Below, in pieces: positions 44,254-55,900 of a stretch of DNA of 64,000 nucleotides (position 1 is the stretch's first letter; every line of letters starts with the position of its first letter). The stretch comes from Hyaloperonospora brassicae (taxonomy: Eukaryota; Oomycota; Peronosporomycetes; Peronosporales; Peronosporaceae). Under the pieces are notes generated by a model. It was not told the origin of the DNA and ran no database searches. It worked only from the letters and a program-made list of their open reading frames with translations. The stretch is from NCBI GenBank assembly GCA_947650285.1, contig CANTFL010000040.1, forward strand, positions 52,889-116,888. Reading direction: 5' to 3'. A program made the translations under genes and the position numbers.

Positions 44254-46029
44254 GTCCTACCAAATATGCCAGCTCTATGCAAAAGATTCAAACTGTGTTC
44301 CGTACACACCGTAGCAAACATATCCTATCAGCATATCCTATCAGCATGATACCACACCACACCTGACCGACACTACCCACGCTCATCCTTCTCTGGTTAG
44401 TTGCGGTTATGCGTCTCGAATCGGCATCGTGTACCTGCTTTCATAAATTCGTTGTTGCAACATCAAATAGCGCGCAACGAGACATCATGGGTGTCGCATG
44501 CAAGAACACAAAGGTGAACCGTACACCAAATCCAACATCCAGTATACCTTTCGTCTACCGAATGACATACTCAAAACGGAGCTGATATATGTTTTCGGTC
44601 GGACACAATGGAAAGAAAAGACGCCGAGCAAATTTTTTCGTCTTCTGTTTCGACCGGTTGATCAAGAATCAGATCAGTAAGTATAAAAAAGCAGAACATG
44701 TGTCACGGTGAAATGGCCGACACATGCATTGTAGTACATAGACAGCTGCATAGTATTCAAGCGTTTGCCTGCCAAAGGTTTGTCGAGCAGCTATGTTTCG
44801 TGTGGTCGCTCATCGGAAGCTATTTCTTTTTACACACGTCGTTTGTACGGAAACGCCGAGAATGCAACCTTTTATTTCTTGTTCGTATGTAGCGCATATT
44901 TCGATTGATCCTGCATGCACAGGCGATACCATTTTGAGCTTATACCGGAGAAGACACGTTGTAGCCGATATAGTACGACGCCAATGCTGCATTGACTTAT
45001 TTGAGGACATCTTATAACGAATGGATGCATGAACGTCGATATCAGCATCATGCTTCAACAAGTATGTCAAAATCAGCCGCTCCAAAACATTCGTACGTCT
45101 TTTAGGCTCGACTCGTGGAAGTGTTTATTGCGAAATGGATCAGAAAGAACGGACCAAAAGACTCTTCCGAGATTGATTGACTCAGTAGTGCTCGAACACA
45201 GTTTGGTTAGCATCATCATCATCGCGTGGATCGTCACCAACGGTCATTGTCGTTCAGCACAGGAAAGGCAACGACGTTTGTTGCCGTCGTTCTCTTGCTG
45301 ACCTGACCTGACTTCAACCAAATGATGGTGCATTCGTACGATATACGAACGTATGCTGCTGCTGCAGTCATATCGACAGCCACAGTAAGATCGAGCATAA
45401 CCCGTCTATCAATCCACACATTTTCACGTTTAACGATACATGATTGGTGCATTCATTTAATTGCTACGTCGACGTGACGTTTTCTTTCTAGTCGACGCAG
45501 ATCGAGCTGTTGGGGTGCGAGAGTCACATAAGCCGGATAGGGCACATCAATGCGCTTACAGTCTGTAGTTGTGTCGCAACAAGTGTCAATGTACCAAAAA
45601 TGATGAGGAATGATGCAAACGAGTTGCTTGTGGTTGGTGACGATAACTCACGACAGTAGTACTGATCCAATGCCAATGATAGGATGGGATGGAATCGATA
45701 GCGAAAAGAGATTGCGACTTTGGCATTGTTGTAACCTTTGCTAGTGAGATAGACGCGCTGCATGCCAGATTGTGACAATGTCTGTCAATATGAGTACATG
45801 CATTTGCAGATCTCCCTGCTGAAGACAGCCTTGGCCGGGTGTGTGCTGGCGTGCCTGGTCGTTTGTGCGCGGGCGAAAGCAGCAGTGAGTCTTTTTAGCC
45901 AATGATGTATCGACCAGTATATGTTTGTCGTACGTTGTGCTGTTGTGACGATGGTAGGATTGGTGAAGAATCGTTGTGGCAGAGCAAGACCGTACTTTTA
46001 CAGGATCATTTCTATAGTACCTTCTTTTC

Positions 46030-46031
46030 TA
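46030..46031. repeat. TA target duplication, left, transposon copy 1
   Basis: Empty sites in the other units read TTTTCTACTTGAC. Here TA precedes the element and recurs at 48341-48342. Confidence 0.95.
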
Positions 46032-48340
46032 CAGTCTTCCCTCTGCTAAGTTATAGACTTGGTGGAAGGCAAATCTTATAACATAGCAGAGGTTATTCCA
46101 TAGCAGAGATATGCTGCGGAAAAATTATTAATTTAATTAATTAAAGAATCAAAAACCCAACAAACCTCCAGGCTTCCAAAACCTGTCTGTCACGTGTCAC
46201 GTGCCCTTTGACGATTTTGTGATTTTGGTTGCCCCACTAGTCTCTGGTGATTTTGCTATCTCTGGTTAAGAAGTTCCACCAACTGTACCTTGCTCACTCA
46301 CAACAGATGTCGCAGACACGTCTTACCAACGAGCAGAAGCTGCGCATCTGCAAGCACCAGGATGCTAACCCGCGCATCACCCAGACTGCCCTGGCGGCTT
46401 GGACAAAGGACGCCTTTGACCTCCAGAAGGCACTTTCCCAGGCAGCGATCAGCAAAATCATCAAAAAAAGGAAGGAGCTTGATGCAATGGACACCACTAA
46501 CCTCAGCGCTAAGCGTCCTCGGACTTTCCAGCACCCAGCTGTGGAGGAGGCCGTCGCCTTCTGGGTCTTGCAGTGCCAGGACCGTGGGGTCGCTCTCACT
46601 GGAGATCTCATACGGGCCAAGGCTCAGAATTTTGCGGGATCAATGGGCGTCTCGGAGGGAAACATCCGCTTTTCGAATGGGTGGCCCCACAAATTCCAGC
46701 AGCGCCACAAACTGCGAGCTGTCCGCATTCATGGCGAGAGTGGCTCAGCAGATATGGGCGCTCTAGAGGAGGGTCTTCCACACCTCAAGGCCGTGGTTGC
46801 TGGTTATACTCCACGTGACGTGTACAACATGGACGAAACTGGTAGGTCTGAGAATACAGTACAGTACTGTACTCATTGTACAGTACAGAAGCATCTCAAA
46901 GGCTCACTTTCTGTTCAGGGTTGTTCTACTGTATGACGCCCGACAGAACGATTGCCCAGCAAGAGGTCGAAGGGTCTAAAAAATACAAGGTACATTATTG
47001 CTCTCATCTTGGTTTCCTGCGTTTCTCTGACACTAACAACTATTCTAGACGCGCATCACAGTTGCTCTCACGGCAAACGCTGATGGATCCGACAAACTCC
47101 CACCGTTCTTCATTGGACACGCCAAAAAGCCGCGGTGTTTTGAGCGCAAGACAGCTGAGCGACTGGGCTTTCTCTACCGCAACAACAAGAAAGCCTGGAT
47201 GACTGGCATACTCTTCCAGGAATGGCTGGGAGACGTCGACAAAAGTATGAAGGTAATTTGGGGCATGCCTTTAACATCATCGTTGTGGTACAGTAAATGA
47301 GGTTTGACTAACGCGTTGACCACAACAAAAGGATAGAAAAATCCTGCATCTCATGGACAACGCTCCTTCACACATTGTTGCTGACCTGGAACTCACCAAC
47401 ATCACGGTCCAGGCTCTTCCTCCGAATACGACTTCAAAGGTCCAACCCATGGATGCTGGGATCATTGCCGCATTCAAGAGGCACTACCTCCGGCTGCATC
47501 TGCAGAATGCCTTGGACCGTGACGAGCGCGGAGAAACCAACCTTTACAAGGTTGATCAGCTCACGGCCTTGCGTTGGTCGCTGGCTGCGTGGAGCGAGAT
47601 TTCCAGTGCCACAATCGCCAACTGCTTCCGTCATACGGGACTCATGGACGGTCCGGCTCTGCCGACTGGTGGGGGTGAAAACGAAGCCGGCACTGTTGGA
47701 CAGCAGGCCCAGCAGGAGGCAACAGCTGCTGCAGTAGAGGAGCAGCGCGTGGAACAGGATCTTGTTTCGGCGCTGGAAAGGCTCCCGCTCCGAAATCCCA
47801 TGTCGATCGCTTCTCTTTTCAATCCGGCTGAGGAGGAGGAGACGGCGCATGCGGAGCTGACCGATGCCGAAATCATCAAGCTTGTTGAGGATCCGTATAG
47901 GGAGGAGGAAGGTGCTGCTGAGGCGGAGGAGGAGGTGGAAAAGCATTCGAAGGCTGAAAAGCTTGCCAGCCTTAGTCTATCCATTGCCCTTCTCGACCTT
48001 TCTCAGGAGTCCCATCGTATAGCTTACTGCACCCTTCGCCAAGTCCAAGCTGATCTCCGTAGTGCGAGCACCACTCAGGCCACACTTGATTCCTGGCTGA
48101 ATTAGTTTCCTCTCCTCTTTCCACTCCTTTCTTGCAGTGAATAACAAAAAAAGGTTCTGCGTACAATATTTCTGCTCACGGCGGACAAAAATATTCCCTC
48201 TGATAAGTAGTATATGGCCCTCAGGCTATTCCGTATAACTCATTCCGTAGTCACCATAGAACGAGGTCGGTGGAGACCAAATCCTATAACTTACCGGAGG
48301 TTTTTCCGTAGCCGGGGATAACTTAGCAGAGGGAAGACTA
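46032..48340 (+). mobile_element. pogo/Tigger-type DNA transposon, copy 1
   Basis: The element is 2,309 bp, defined exactly by comparison with empty satellite units. Terminal inverted repeats are AGTCTTCCCTCTGCTAAG at both ends (22 bp paired, the outermost base differing: C left, A right). The TA target duplication is typical of the Tc1/mariner-pogo superfamily. Subterminal direct repeats of form TATAACnTA..GGAGGTTnTTCCnTAGC occur just inside both ends (about 46077-46115 and 48289-48321), possible transposase-binding sites. It encodes one four-exon transposase. Confidence 0.95.
46307..48105 (+). CDS. pogo-family transposase (DDE_1), four exons, copy 1
   Basis: Exons 46307-46841, 46919-46989, 47049-47252 and 47332-48105 (introns 77, 59 and 79 bases, all GT-AG) join in phase to 527 residues. 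The N-terminus (about 1-60) is a psq/CENP-B-like helix-turn-helix (LTNEQKLRICKHQ). A second DNA-binding helix-turn-helix of CENP-B/Tc5 type follows (FQHPAVEEAVAFW, then FSNGWPHKFQQRH). The DDE nuclease has Asp176 (YNMDETG), Asp279 (LMDNAPSH) and Asp311 (VQPMDAG); the linker GLFYCMTPDRT and KLPPFFIGHAKKPRCF are family hallmarks. The start at MSQTRL is preferred over an upstream ATG (46247) because the domain begins there. No stop or frameshift is present, so it may be functional. The C-terminus is acidic. Copy 1 has Tyr where copy 2 has Asp at the end of exon 2 (KKYK/KKDK); Asp is the family-like residue. Confidence 0.9.
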
Positions 48341-48342
48341 TA
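48341..48342. repeat. TA target duplication, right, transposon copy 1
   Basis: Matches 46030-46031; the satellite unit then resumes with CTTGACTTTCC. Confidence 0.95.
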
Positions 48343-50436
48343 CTTGACTTTCCTAGTAGACAACCTCCTTAACTTTGATGATCGTATTCGACTTCATGCA
48401 TTGACTCGGGATGTCGGTGGTAGTGCTGTGTTCTCTTTGGAACTGGCCTCCTCCATTGATGAACGTCCGCTGTCGTTATTCCAAGACAGCGTGAGTGTGT
48501 GAAGTGATATGAGAAGTTATCGAGATCATCCCTGTGCTAGCTATATGTCCATATGTCAGACCTGCTAAATAGACGACCAGCCCTGCTCGATGATATGTCC
48601 CTTCTACTCACAGACCATTCCTTCGACATACAGTATACCGGACCTGCTATATCGATAGGTCCTACCAAATATGCCAGCTCTATGCAAAAGATTCAAACTG
48701 TGTTCCGTACACACCGTAGCAAACATATCCTATCAGCATATCCTATCAGCATGATACCACACCACACCTGACCGACACTACCCACGCTCATCCTTCTCTG
48801 GTTAGTTGCGGTTATGCGTCTCGAATCGACATCGTGTACCTGCTTTCATAAATTCGTTGTTGCAACATCAAATAGCGCGCAACGAGACATCATGGGTGTC
48901 GCATGCAAGAACACAAAGGTGAAACGTACACCAAATCCAACATCCAGTATACCTTTCGTCTACCGAATGACATACTCAAAACGGAGCTGATATATGTTTT
49001 TGATCGGACACAATGGAAAGAAAAGACGCCGAGCAAATTTTTTCGTCTTCTGTTTCGACCGGTTGATCAAGAATCAGATCAGTAAGTATAAAAAAGCAGA
49101 ACATGTGTCACGGTGAAATGGCCGACTTATGCATTGTAGTACATAGACAGCTGCATAGTATTCAAGCGTTTGCCTGCCAAAGGTTTGTCGAGCAGCTATG
49201 TTTCGTGTGGTCGCTCATCGGAAGCTATTTCTTTTTACACACGTCGTTTGTACGGAAACGCCGAGAATGCAACCTTTTATTTCTTGTTCGTATGTAGCGC
49301 ATATTTCGATTGATCCTGCATGCACAGGCGATACCATTTTGAGCTTATACCGGAGAAGACACGTTGTAGCCGATATAGTACGACGCCAATGCTGCATTGG
49401 CTTATTTGAGGACATCTTATAACGAATGGATGCATGAACGTCGATATCAGCATCATGCTTCAACAAGTATGTCAAAATCAGCCGCTCCAAAACATTCGAA
49501 CGTCTTTTAGGCTCGACTCGTGGAAGTGTTTATTGCGAAATGGATCAGAAAGAACGGACCAAAAGACTCTTCCGAGCTTGATTGACTCAGTAGTGCTCGA
49601 ACACAGTTTGGTTAGCATCATCATCATCGCGTGGATCGTCACCAACGGTCATTGTCGTTCAGCACAGGAAAGGCAACGACGTTTGTTGCCGTCGTTCTCT
49701 TGCTGACCTGACCTGACTTCAACCAAATGATGGTGCATTCATACGATATAAGAACGTATGCTGCTGCTGCAGTCATATCGACAGCCACAGTAAGATCGAG
49801 CATAACCCGTCTATCAATCCACACATTTTCACGTTTAACGATACATGATTGGTGCATTCATTTAATTGCTACGTCGACGTGACGTTTTCTTTCTAGTCGA
49901 CGCAGATCGAGCTGTTGGGGTGCGAGAGTCACATAAGCCGGATAGGGCACATCAATGCGCTTACAGTCTGTAGTTGTGTCGCAACAAGTGTCAATGTACC
50001 AAAAAGGATGAGGAATGATGCAAACGAGTTGCTTGTGGTTGGTGACGATAGCTCACGACAGTAGTACTGATCCAATGCCAAGGATAGGATGGGATGGAAT
50101 CGATAGCGAAAAGAGATTGCGACTTTGGCATTGTTGTAACCTTCGACAGTGAGATAGACGCGCTGCATGCCAGATTGTGTCAATGTCTGTCAATATGAGT
50201 ACATGCATTTGCAGATCTCCCTGCTGAAGACAGCCTTGGCCGGGTGTGTGCTGGCGTGCCTGGTCGTTTGTGCGCGGGCGAAAGCAGCAGTGAGTCTTTT
50301 TAGCCAATGATGTATCGACCAGTATATGTTTGTCGTACGTTGTGCTGTTGTGACGATGGTAGGCTTGGTGAAGAATCGTTGTGGCAGAGCAAGACCGTAC
50401 TTTTACAGGATCATTTCTATAGTACCTTCTTTTCTA

Positions 50437-52746
50437 CAGTCTTCCCTCTGCTAAGTTATAGACTTGGTGGAAGGCAAATCTTATAACATAGCAGAGGTTA
50501 TTCCATAGCAGAGATATGCTGCGGAAAAATTATTAATTTAATTAATTAAAGAATCAAAAACCCAACAAACCTCCAGGCTTCCAAAACCTGTCTGTCACGT
50601 GTCACGTGCCCTTTGACGATTTTGTGATTTTGGTTGCCCCACTAGTCTCTGGTGATTTTGCTATCTCTGGTTAAGAAGTTCCACCAACTGTACCTTGCTC
50701 ACTCACAACAGATGTCGCAGACACGTCTTACCAACGAGCAGAAGCTGCGCATCTGCAAGCACCAGGATGCTAACCCGCGCATCACCCAGACTGCCCTGGC
50801 GGCTTGGACAAAGGACGCCTTTGACCTCCAGAAGGCACTTTCCCAGGCAGCGATCAGCAAAATCATCAAAAAAAGGAAGGAGCTTGATGCAATGGACACC
50901 ACTAACCTCAGCGCTAAGCGTCCTCGGACTTTCCAGCACCCAGCTGTGGAGGAGGCCGTCGCCTTCTGGGTCTTGCAGTGCCAGGACCGTGGGGTCGCTC
51001 TCACTGGAGATCTCATACGGGCCAAGGCTCAGAATTTTGCGGGATCAATGGGCGTCTCGGAGGGAAACATCCGCTTTTCGAATGGGTGGCCCCACAAATT
51101 CCAGCAGCGCCACAAACTGCGAGCTGTCCGCATTCATGGCGAGAGTGGCTCAGCAGATATGGGCGCTCTAGAGGAGGGTCTTCCACACCTCAAGGCCGTG
51201 GTTGCTGGTTATACTCCACGTGACGTGTACAACATGGACGAAACTGGTAGGTCTGAGAATACAGTACAGTACTGTACTCATTGTACAGTACAGAAGCATC
51301 TCAAAGGCTCACTTTCTGTTCAGGGTTGTTCTACTGTATGACGCCCGACAGAACGATTGCCCAGCAAGAGGTCGAAGGGTCTAAAAAAGACAAGGTACAT
51401 TATTGCTCTCATCTTGGTTTCCTGCGTTTCTCTGACACTAACAACTATTCTAGACGCGCATCACAGTTGCTCTCACGGCAAACGCTGATGGATCCGACAA
51501 ACTCCCACCGTTCTTCATTGGACACGCCAAAAAGCCGCGGTGTTTTGAGCGCAAGACAGCTGAGCGACTGGGCTTTCTCTACCGCAACAACAAGAAAGCC
51601 TGGATGACTGGCATACTCTTCCAGGAATGGCTGGGAGACGTCGACAAAAGTATGAAGGTAATTTGGGGCATGCCTTTAACATCATCGTTGTGGTACAGTA
51701 AATGAGGTTTGACTAACGCGTTGACCACAACAAAAGGATAGAAAAATCCTGCATCTCATGGACAACGCTCCTTCACACATTGTTGCTGACCTGGAACTCA
51801 CCAACATCACGGTCCAGGCTCTTCCTCCGAATACGACTTCAAAGGTCCAACCCATGGATGCTGGGATCATTGCCGCATTCAAGAGGCACTACCTCCGGCT
51901 GCATCTGCAGAATGCCTTGGACCGTGACGAGCGCGGAGAAACCAACCTTTACAAGGTTGATCAGCTCACGGCCTTGCGTTGGTCGCTGGCTGCGTGGAGC
52001 GAGATTTCCAGTGCCACAATCGCCAACTGCTTCCGTCATACGGGACTCATGGACGGTCCGGCTCTGCCGACTGGTGGGGGTGAAAACGAAGCCGGCACTG
52101 TTGGACAGCAGGCCCAGCAGGAGGCAACAGCTGCTGCAGTAGAGGAGCAGCGCGTGGAACAGGATCTTGTTTCGGCGCTGGAAAGGCTCCCGCTCCGAAA
52201 TCCCATGTCGATCGCTTCTCTTTTCAATCCGGCTGAGGAGGAGGAGACGGCGCATGCGGAGCTGACCGATGCCGAAATCATCAAGCTTGTTGAGGATCCG
52301 TATAGGGAGGAGGAAGGTGCTGCTGAGGCGGAGGAGGAGGTGGAAAAGCATTCGAAGGCTGAAAAGCTTGCCAGCCTTAGTCTATCCATTGCCCTTCTCG
52401 ACCTTTCTCAGGAGTCCCATCGTATAGCTTACTGCACCCTTCGCCAAGTCCAAGCTGATCTCCGTAGTGCGAGCACCACTCAGGCCACACTTGATTCCTG
52501 GCTGAATTAGTTTCCTCTCCTCTTTCCACTCCTTTCTTGCAGTGAATAACAAAAAAAAGGTTCTGCGTACAATATTTCTGCTCACGGCGGACAAAAATAT
52601 TCCCTCTGATAAGTAGTATATGGCCCTCAGGCTATTCCGTATAACTCATTCCGTAGTCACCATAGAACGAGGTCGGTGGAGACCAAATCCTATAACTTAC
52701 CGGAGGTTTTTCCGTAGCCGGGGATAACTTAGCAGAGGGAAGACTA
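50437..52746 (+). mobile_element. pogo/Tigger-type DNA transposon, copy 2
   Basis: Length 2,310 bp. By eye identical to copy 1 except for two seen differences: T/G in codon KKYK/KKDK (46984 against 51389 region) and one extra A in an A-run near 52551. It is inserted at the same base of the satellite unit, with TA at 50435-50436 and 52747-52748. It is thus a duplicate made with its host unit, not an independent insertion. Confidence 0.95.
50712..52510 (+). CDS. pogo-family transposase (DDE_1), four exons, copy 2
   Basis: Exons 50712-51246, 51324-51394, 51454-51657 and 51737-52510, all 4,405 bases from those of copy 1. The product has 527 residues and the same domains: N-terminal helix-turn-helix, CENP-B/Tc5-type DNA-binding region, and DDE nuclease with Asp176, Asp279 and Asp311. 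The only coding change noticed against copy 1 is Asp instead of Tyr near residue 201. With that residue this copy is closer to the family pattern (KKDK before RITV), so it is the better candidate for an active enzyme. Confidence 0.9.
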
Positions 52747-52958
52747 TACTTGACTTTCCTAGTAGACAACCTCCTTAACTTTGATGATCGTATTCGACTT
52801 CATGCATTGACTCGGGATGTCGGTGGTAGTGCTGTGTTCTCTTTGGAACTGGCCTCCTCCATTGATGAACGTCCGCTGTCGTTATTCCAAGACAGCGTGA
52901 GTGTGTGAAGTGATATGAGAAGTTATCGAGATCATCCCTGTGCTAGCTATATGTCCAT

Positions 52959-55900
52959 ATGTCAGTCCTACTAAATAGACGACCAGCCCTGCTCGATGAT
53001 ATGTCCCTTCTACTCACAGACCATTCCTTCGACATACAGTATACCGGTCCTACTATATAGATCGGTCCTACCAAATATGCCAGCTCTATGCAAAAGATTC
53101 AAACTGTGTTCCGTACACACCGTAGCAAACAGATCCTATCAGCATGTCCTATCAGCATGATACCACACCACACCTGACCGACACTACCCACGCTCATCCT
53201 TCTCGGGTTAGTTGCGGTTAAGCGTCTCGAATTGGCATCGTGTACCTGCTTTCATAAATTCGTTGTTGCAACATCAAATAGCGCGCAACGAGACATCATG
53301 GGTGTCGCACGCAAGAACACAAAGGTGAACCGTACAACAAATCCAACATCCAGTATACCTTTCGTCTACCGAATGACATGCTCAAAACGGAGCTGATATA
53401 TGTTTTCGATCGGACACAATGGAAAGAAACGACGCCGAGCGAATCGTTTCGTCTTTGGTTTCGACTGGTTGATCAAGAATCAGATCAGTAAGTATAAAAA
53501 AGCAGAACATGTGTCACGGTAAAATGGCCGACACATGCATTGTAGTACGTAGACAGCTGCATAGTATTCAAGCAGTTGCCTGCTAAAGGTTTGTCGAGCA
53601 GCTTTGTTTCATGTGGTCGCTCATCGGAAGCCATTTATTTCGACACACGTCGTTTGTACGGAAAGGCCGAGAAAGCAACCTTTTATTTCTTGTTCGTATG
53701 TAGCGCACATTTTGATTGATCCTTCATGCACAGGCGATACCATTTTGAGCTCATACCGAAGAAGACACGTTGTAGCCGATATAGTTCGACGCCAATGCTG
53801 CATTGGCTTATTTGAGGACATCTTATAAAGAATGGATGCATGAACGTCGATATTAGCATCATGCTTCGACAAGTATGTCAAAATCAGCCGCTTCAAAACA
53901 TTCGAACGTCTGTTAGGCTCGCCTCGTGGACGTGGTCGTTGCGAAATGGATCAGAAAGAACGAACCAAAAGACTCTTTCGAGCTTGATTGACTCAGTAGT
54001 GCTCGAACACAGTTTGTTTAGCATCATCATCATCGCGTGGATCGTCATCAAATGTCATCGTCGTTCAGCACAGGAAAGGGAACGACGTTTGTCGCCGTCG
54101 TTCCCTTTCCTTTGCTGACCTGACTTCGACCAAATGATGGTGCATTCGTACGACATACGAACGTATGCTGCTGCTACAGTCATATCGACAGCCACAGTAA
54201 GATCGAGCAGGAACCGTCTAGCAATCCACACATTTTCACGTTTAACGATACATGATTGGTGCATTCATTTAATTGCTACGTCGATGTGACGTCTTCTTCC
54301 AGTCGACGCAGATCGAGCTGTTGGGGTGCGAGAGTCACATAAGCCGGATAGGGCACATCACTGCGCTTACAGTCTGTTGTTGTGTCGCGAGAAGTGTAGA
54401 TGTACCAAAAAGGATGCGGAATGATGCAAACGTTTTGCTTGTGGTTGTCGACGATAACTCACGACAGTAGTACTGATCCAGTGCCAGGGATAGGATGGGA
54501 TGGAATCTATAGCGGTAAGAGATTGCGACTTTGGCATTGTTGTACCCTTCGCCAGTGAGACAAACGCGCTGCATACCAGATTGTGACAATGTCTGTCAAT
54601 ATGAGTACATGCATTTGCAGATCTCCCTGCTGAAGACAGCCTTGGTCGGGTGTGTGCTGGCGTGCCTGGTCGTTTGTGCGCGGGCGAAAGCAGCAGTGAG
54701 TCTTTTTATCCAATGATGTATCGACCAGTATATGTTTGTCGTACGTGGTGCTGTTGTGACGATGGTAGGCTTGGTGAAGAATCGTTGTGGCAGAGCAAGA
54801 CCGTACTTTTACAGGATCATTTCTATAGTACCTTCTTTTCTACTTGACTTTCCTAGTAGACAACCTCCTTAACTTTGATGATCGTATTCGACTTCATGCA
54901 TTGACTCGGGATGTCGGTGGTAGTGCTGTGTTCTCTTTGGAACTGGCCTCCTCCATTGATGAACGTCCGCTGTCGTTATTCCAAGACAGCGTGAGTGTGT
55001 GAAGTGATATGAGAAGTTATCGAGATCATCCCTGTGCTAGCTATATGTCCATATGTCAGTCCTACTAAATAGACGACCAGCCCTGCTCGATGATATGTCC
55101 CTTCTACTCACAGACCATTCCTTCGACATACAGTATACCGGTCCTACTATATAGATCGGTCCTACCAAATATGCCAGCTCTATGCAAAAGATTCAAACTG
55201 TGTTCCGTACACACCGTAGCAAACAGATCCTATCAGCATGTCCTATCAGCATGATACCACACCACACCTGACCGACACTACCCACGCTCATCCTTCTCGG
55301 GTTAGTTGCGGTTAAGCGTCTCGAATTGGCATCGTGTACCTGCTTTCATAAATTCGTTGTTGCAACATCAAATAGCGCGCAACGAGACATCATGGGTGTC
55401 GCACGCAAGAACACAAAGGTGAACCGTACAACAAATCCAACATCCAGTATACCTTTCGTCTACCGAATGACATGCTCAAAACGGAGCTGATATATGTTTT
55501 CGATCGGACACAATGGAAAGAAACGACGCCGAGCGAATCGTTTCGTCTTTGGTTTCGACTGGTTGATCAAGAATCAGATCAGTAAGTATAAAAAAGCAGA
55601 ACATGTGTCACGGTAAAATGGCCGACACATGCATTGTAGTACATAGACAGCTGCATAGTATTCAAGCAGTTGCCTGCTAAAGGTTTGTCGAGCAGCTATG
55701 TTTCATGTGGTCGCTCATCGGAAGCCATTTATTTCTACACACGTCGTTTGTACGGAAAGGCCGAGAAAGCAACCTTTTATTTCTTGTTCGTATGTAGCGC
55801 ATATTTCGATTGATCCTTCATGCACAGGCGATACCATTTTGAGCTCATACCGAAGAAGACACGTTGTAGCCGATATAGTTCGACGCCAATGCTGCATTGG

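Larger units (their letters stand above)
42790..52958. repeat. Array subfamily A (units 1-3)
   Basis: Units 1 to 3 (up to the block right of the second transposon) share bases that differ from later units, such as GGAAAGGCAACGACG at 43167-43181 and AGTGTCAATGTACC near 43489. They differ from one another at only a few positions. Confidence 0.75.

Noticed and set aside
44498..44753. Second candidate spliced exon in the satellite unit, ending at GTAAGT (44677) with possible acceptor at 44753
   Set aside because: The donor is good and the downstream frame continues in unit 1, but B units have a frameshift in the exon and a stop after the acceptor, so coding is not supported.
44698..45301. Short frames recurring in each unit (64, 74, 90 codons) as separate genes
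   Set aside because: They overlap in several frames on both strands, lack signal peptides or domains, and acquire stops between subfamilies A and B.
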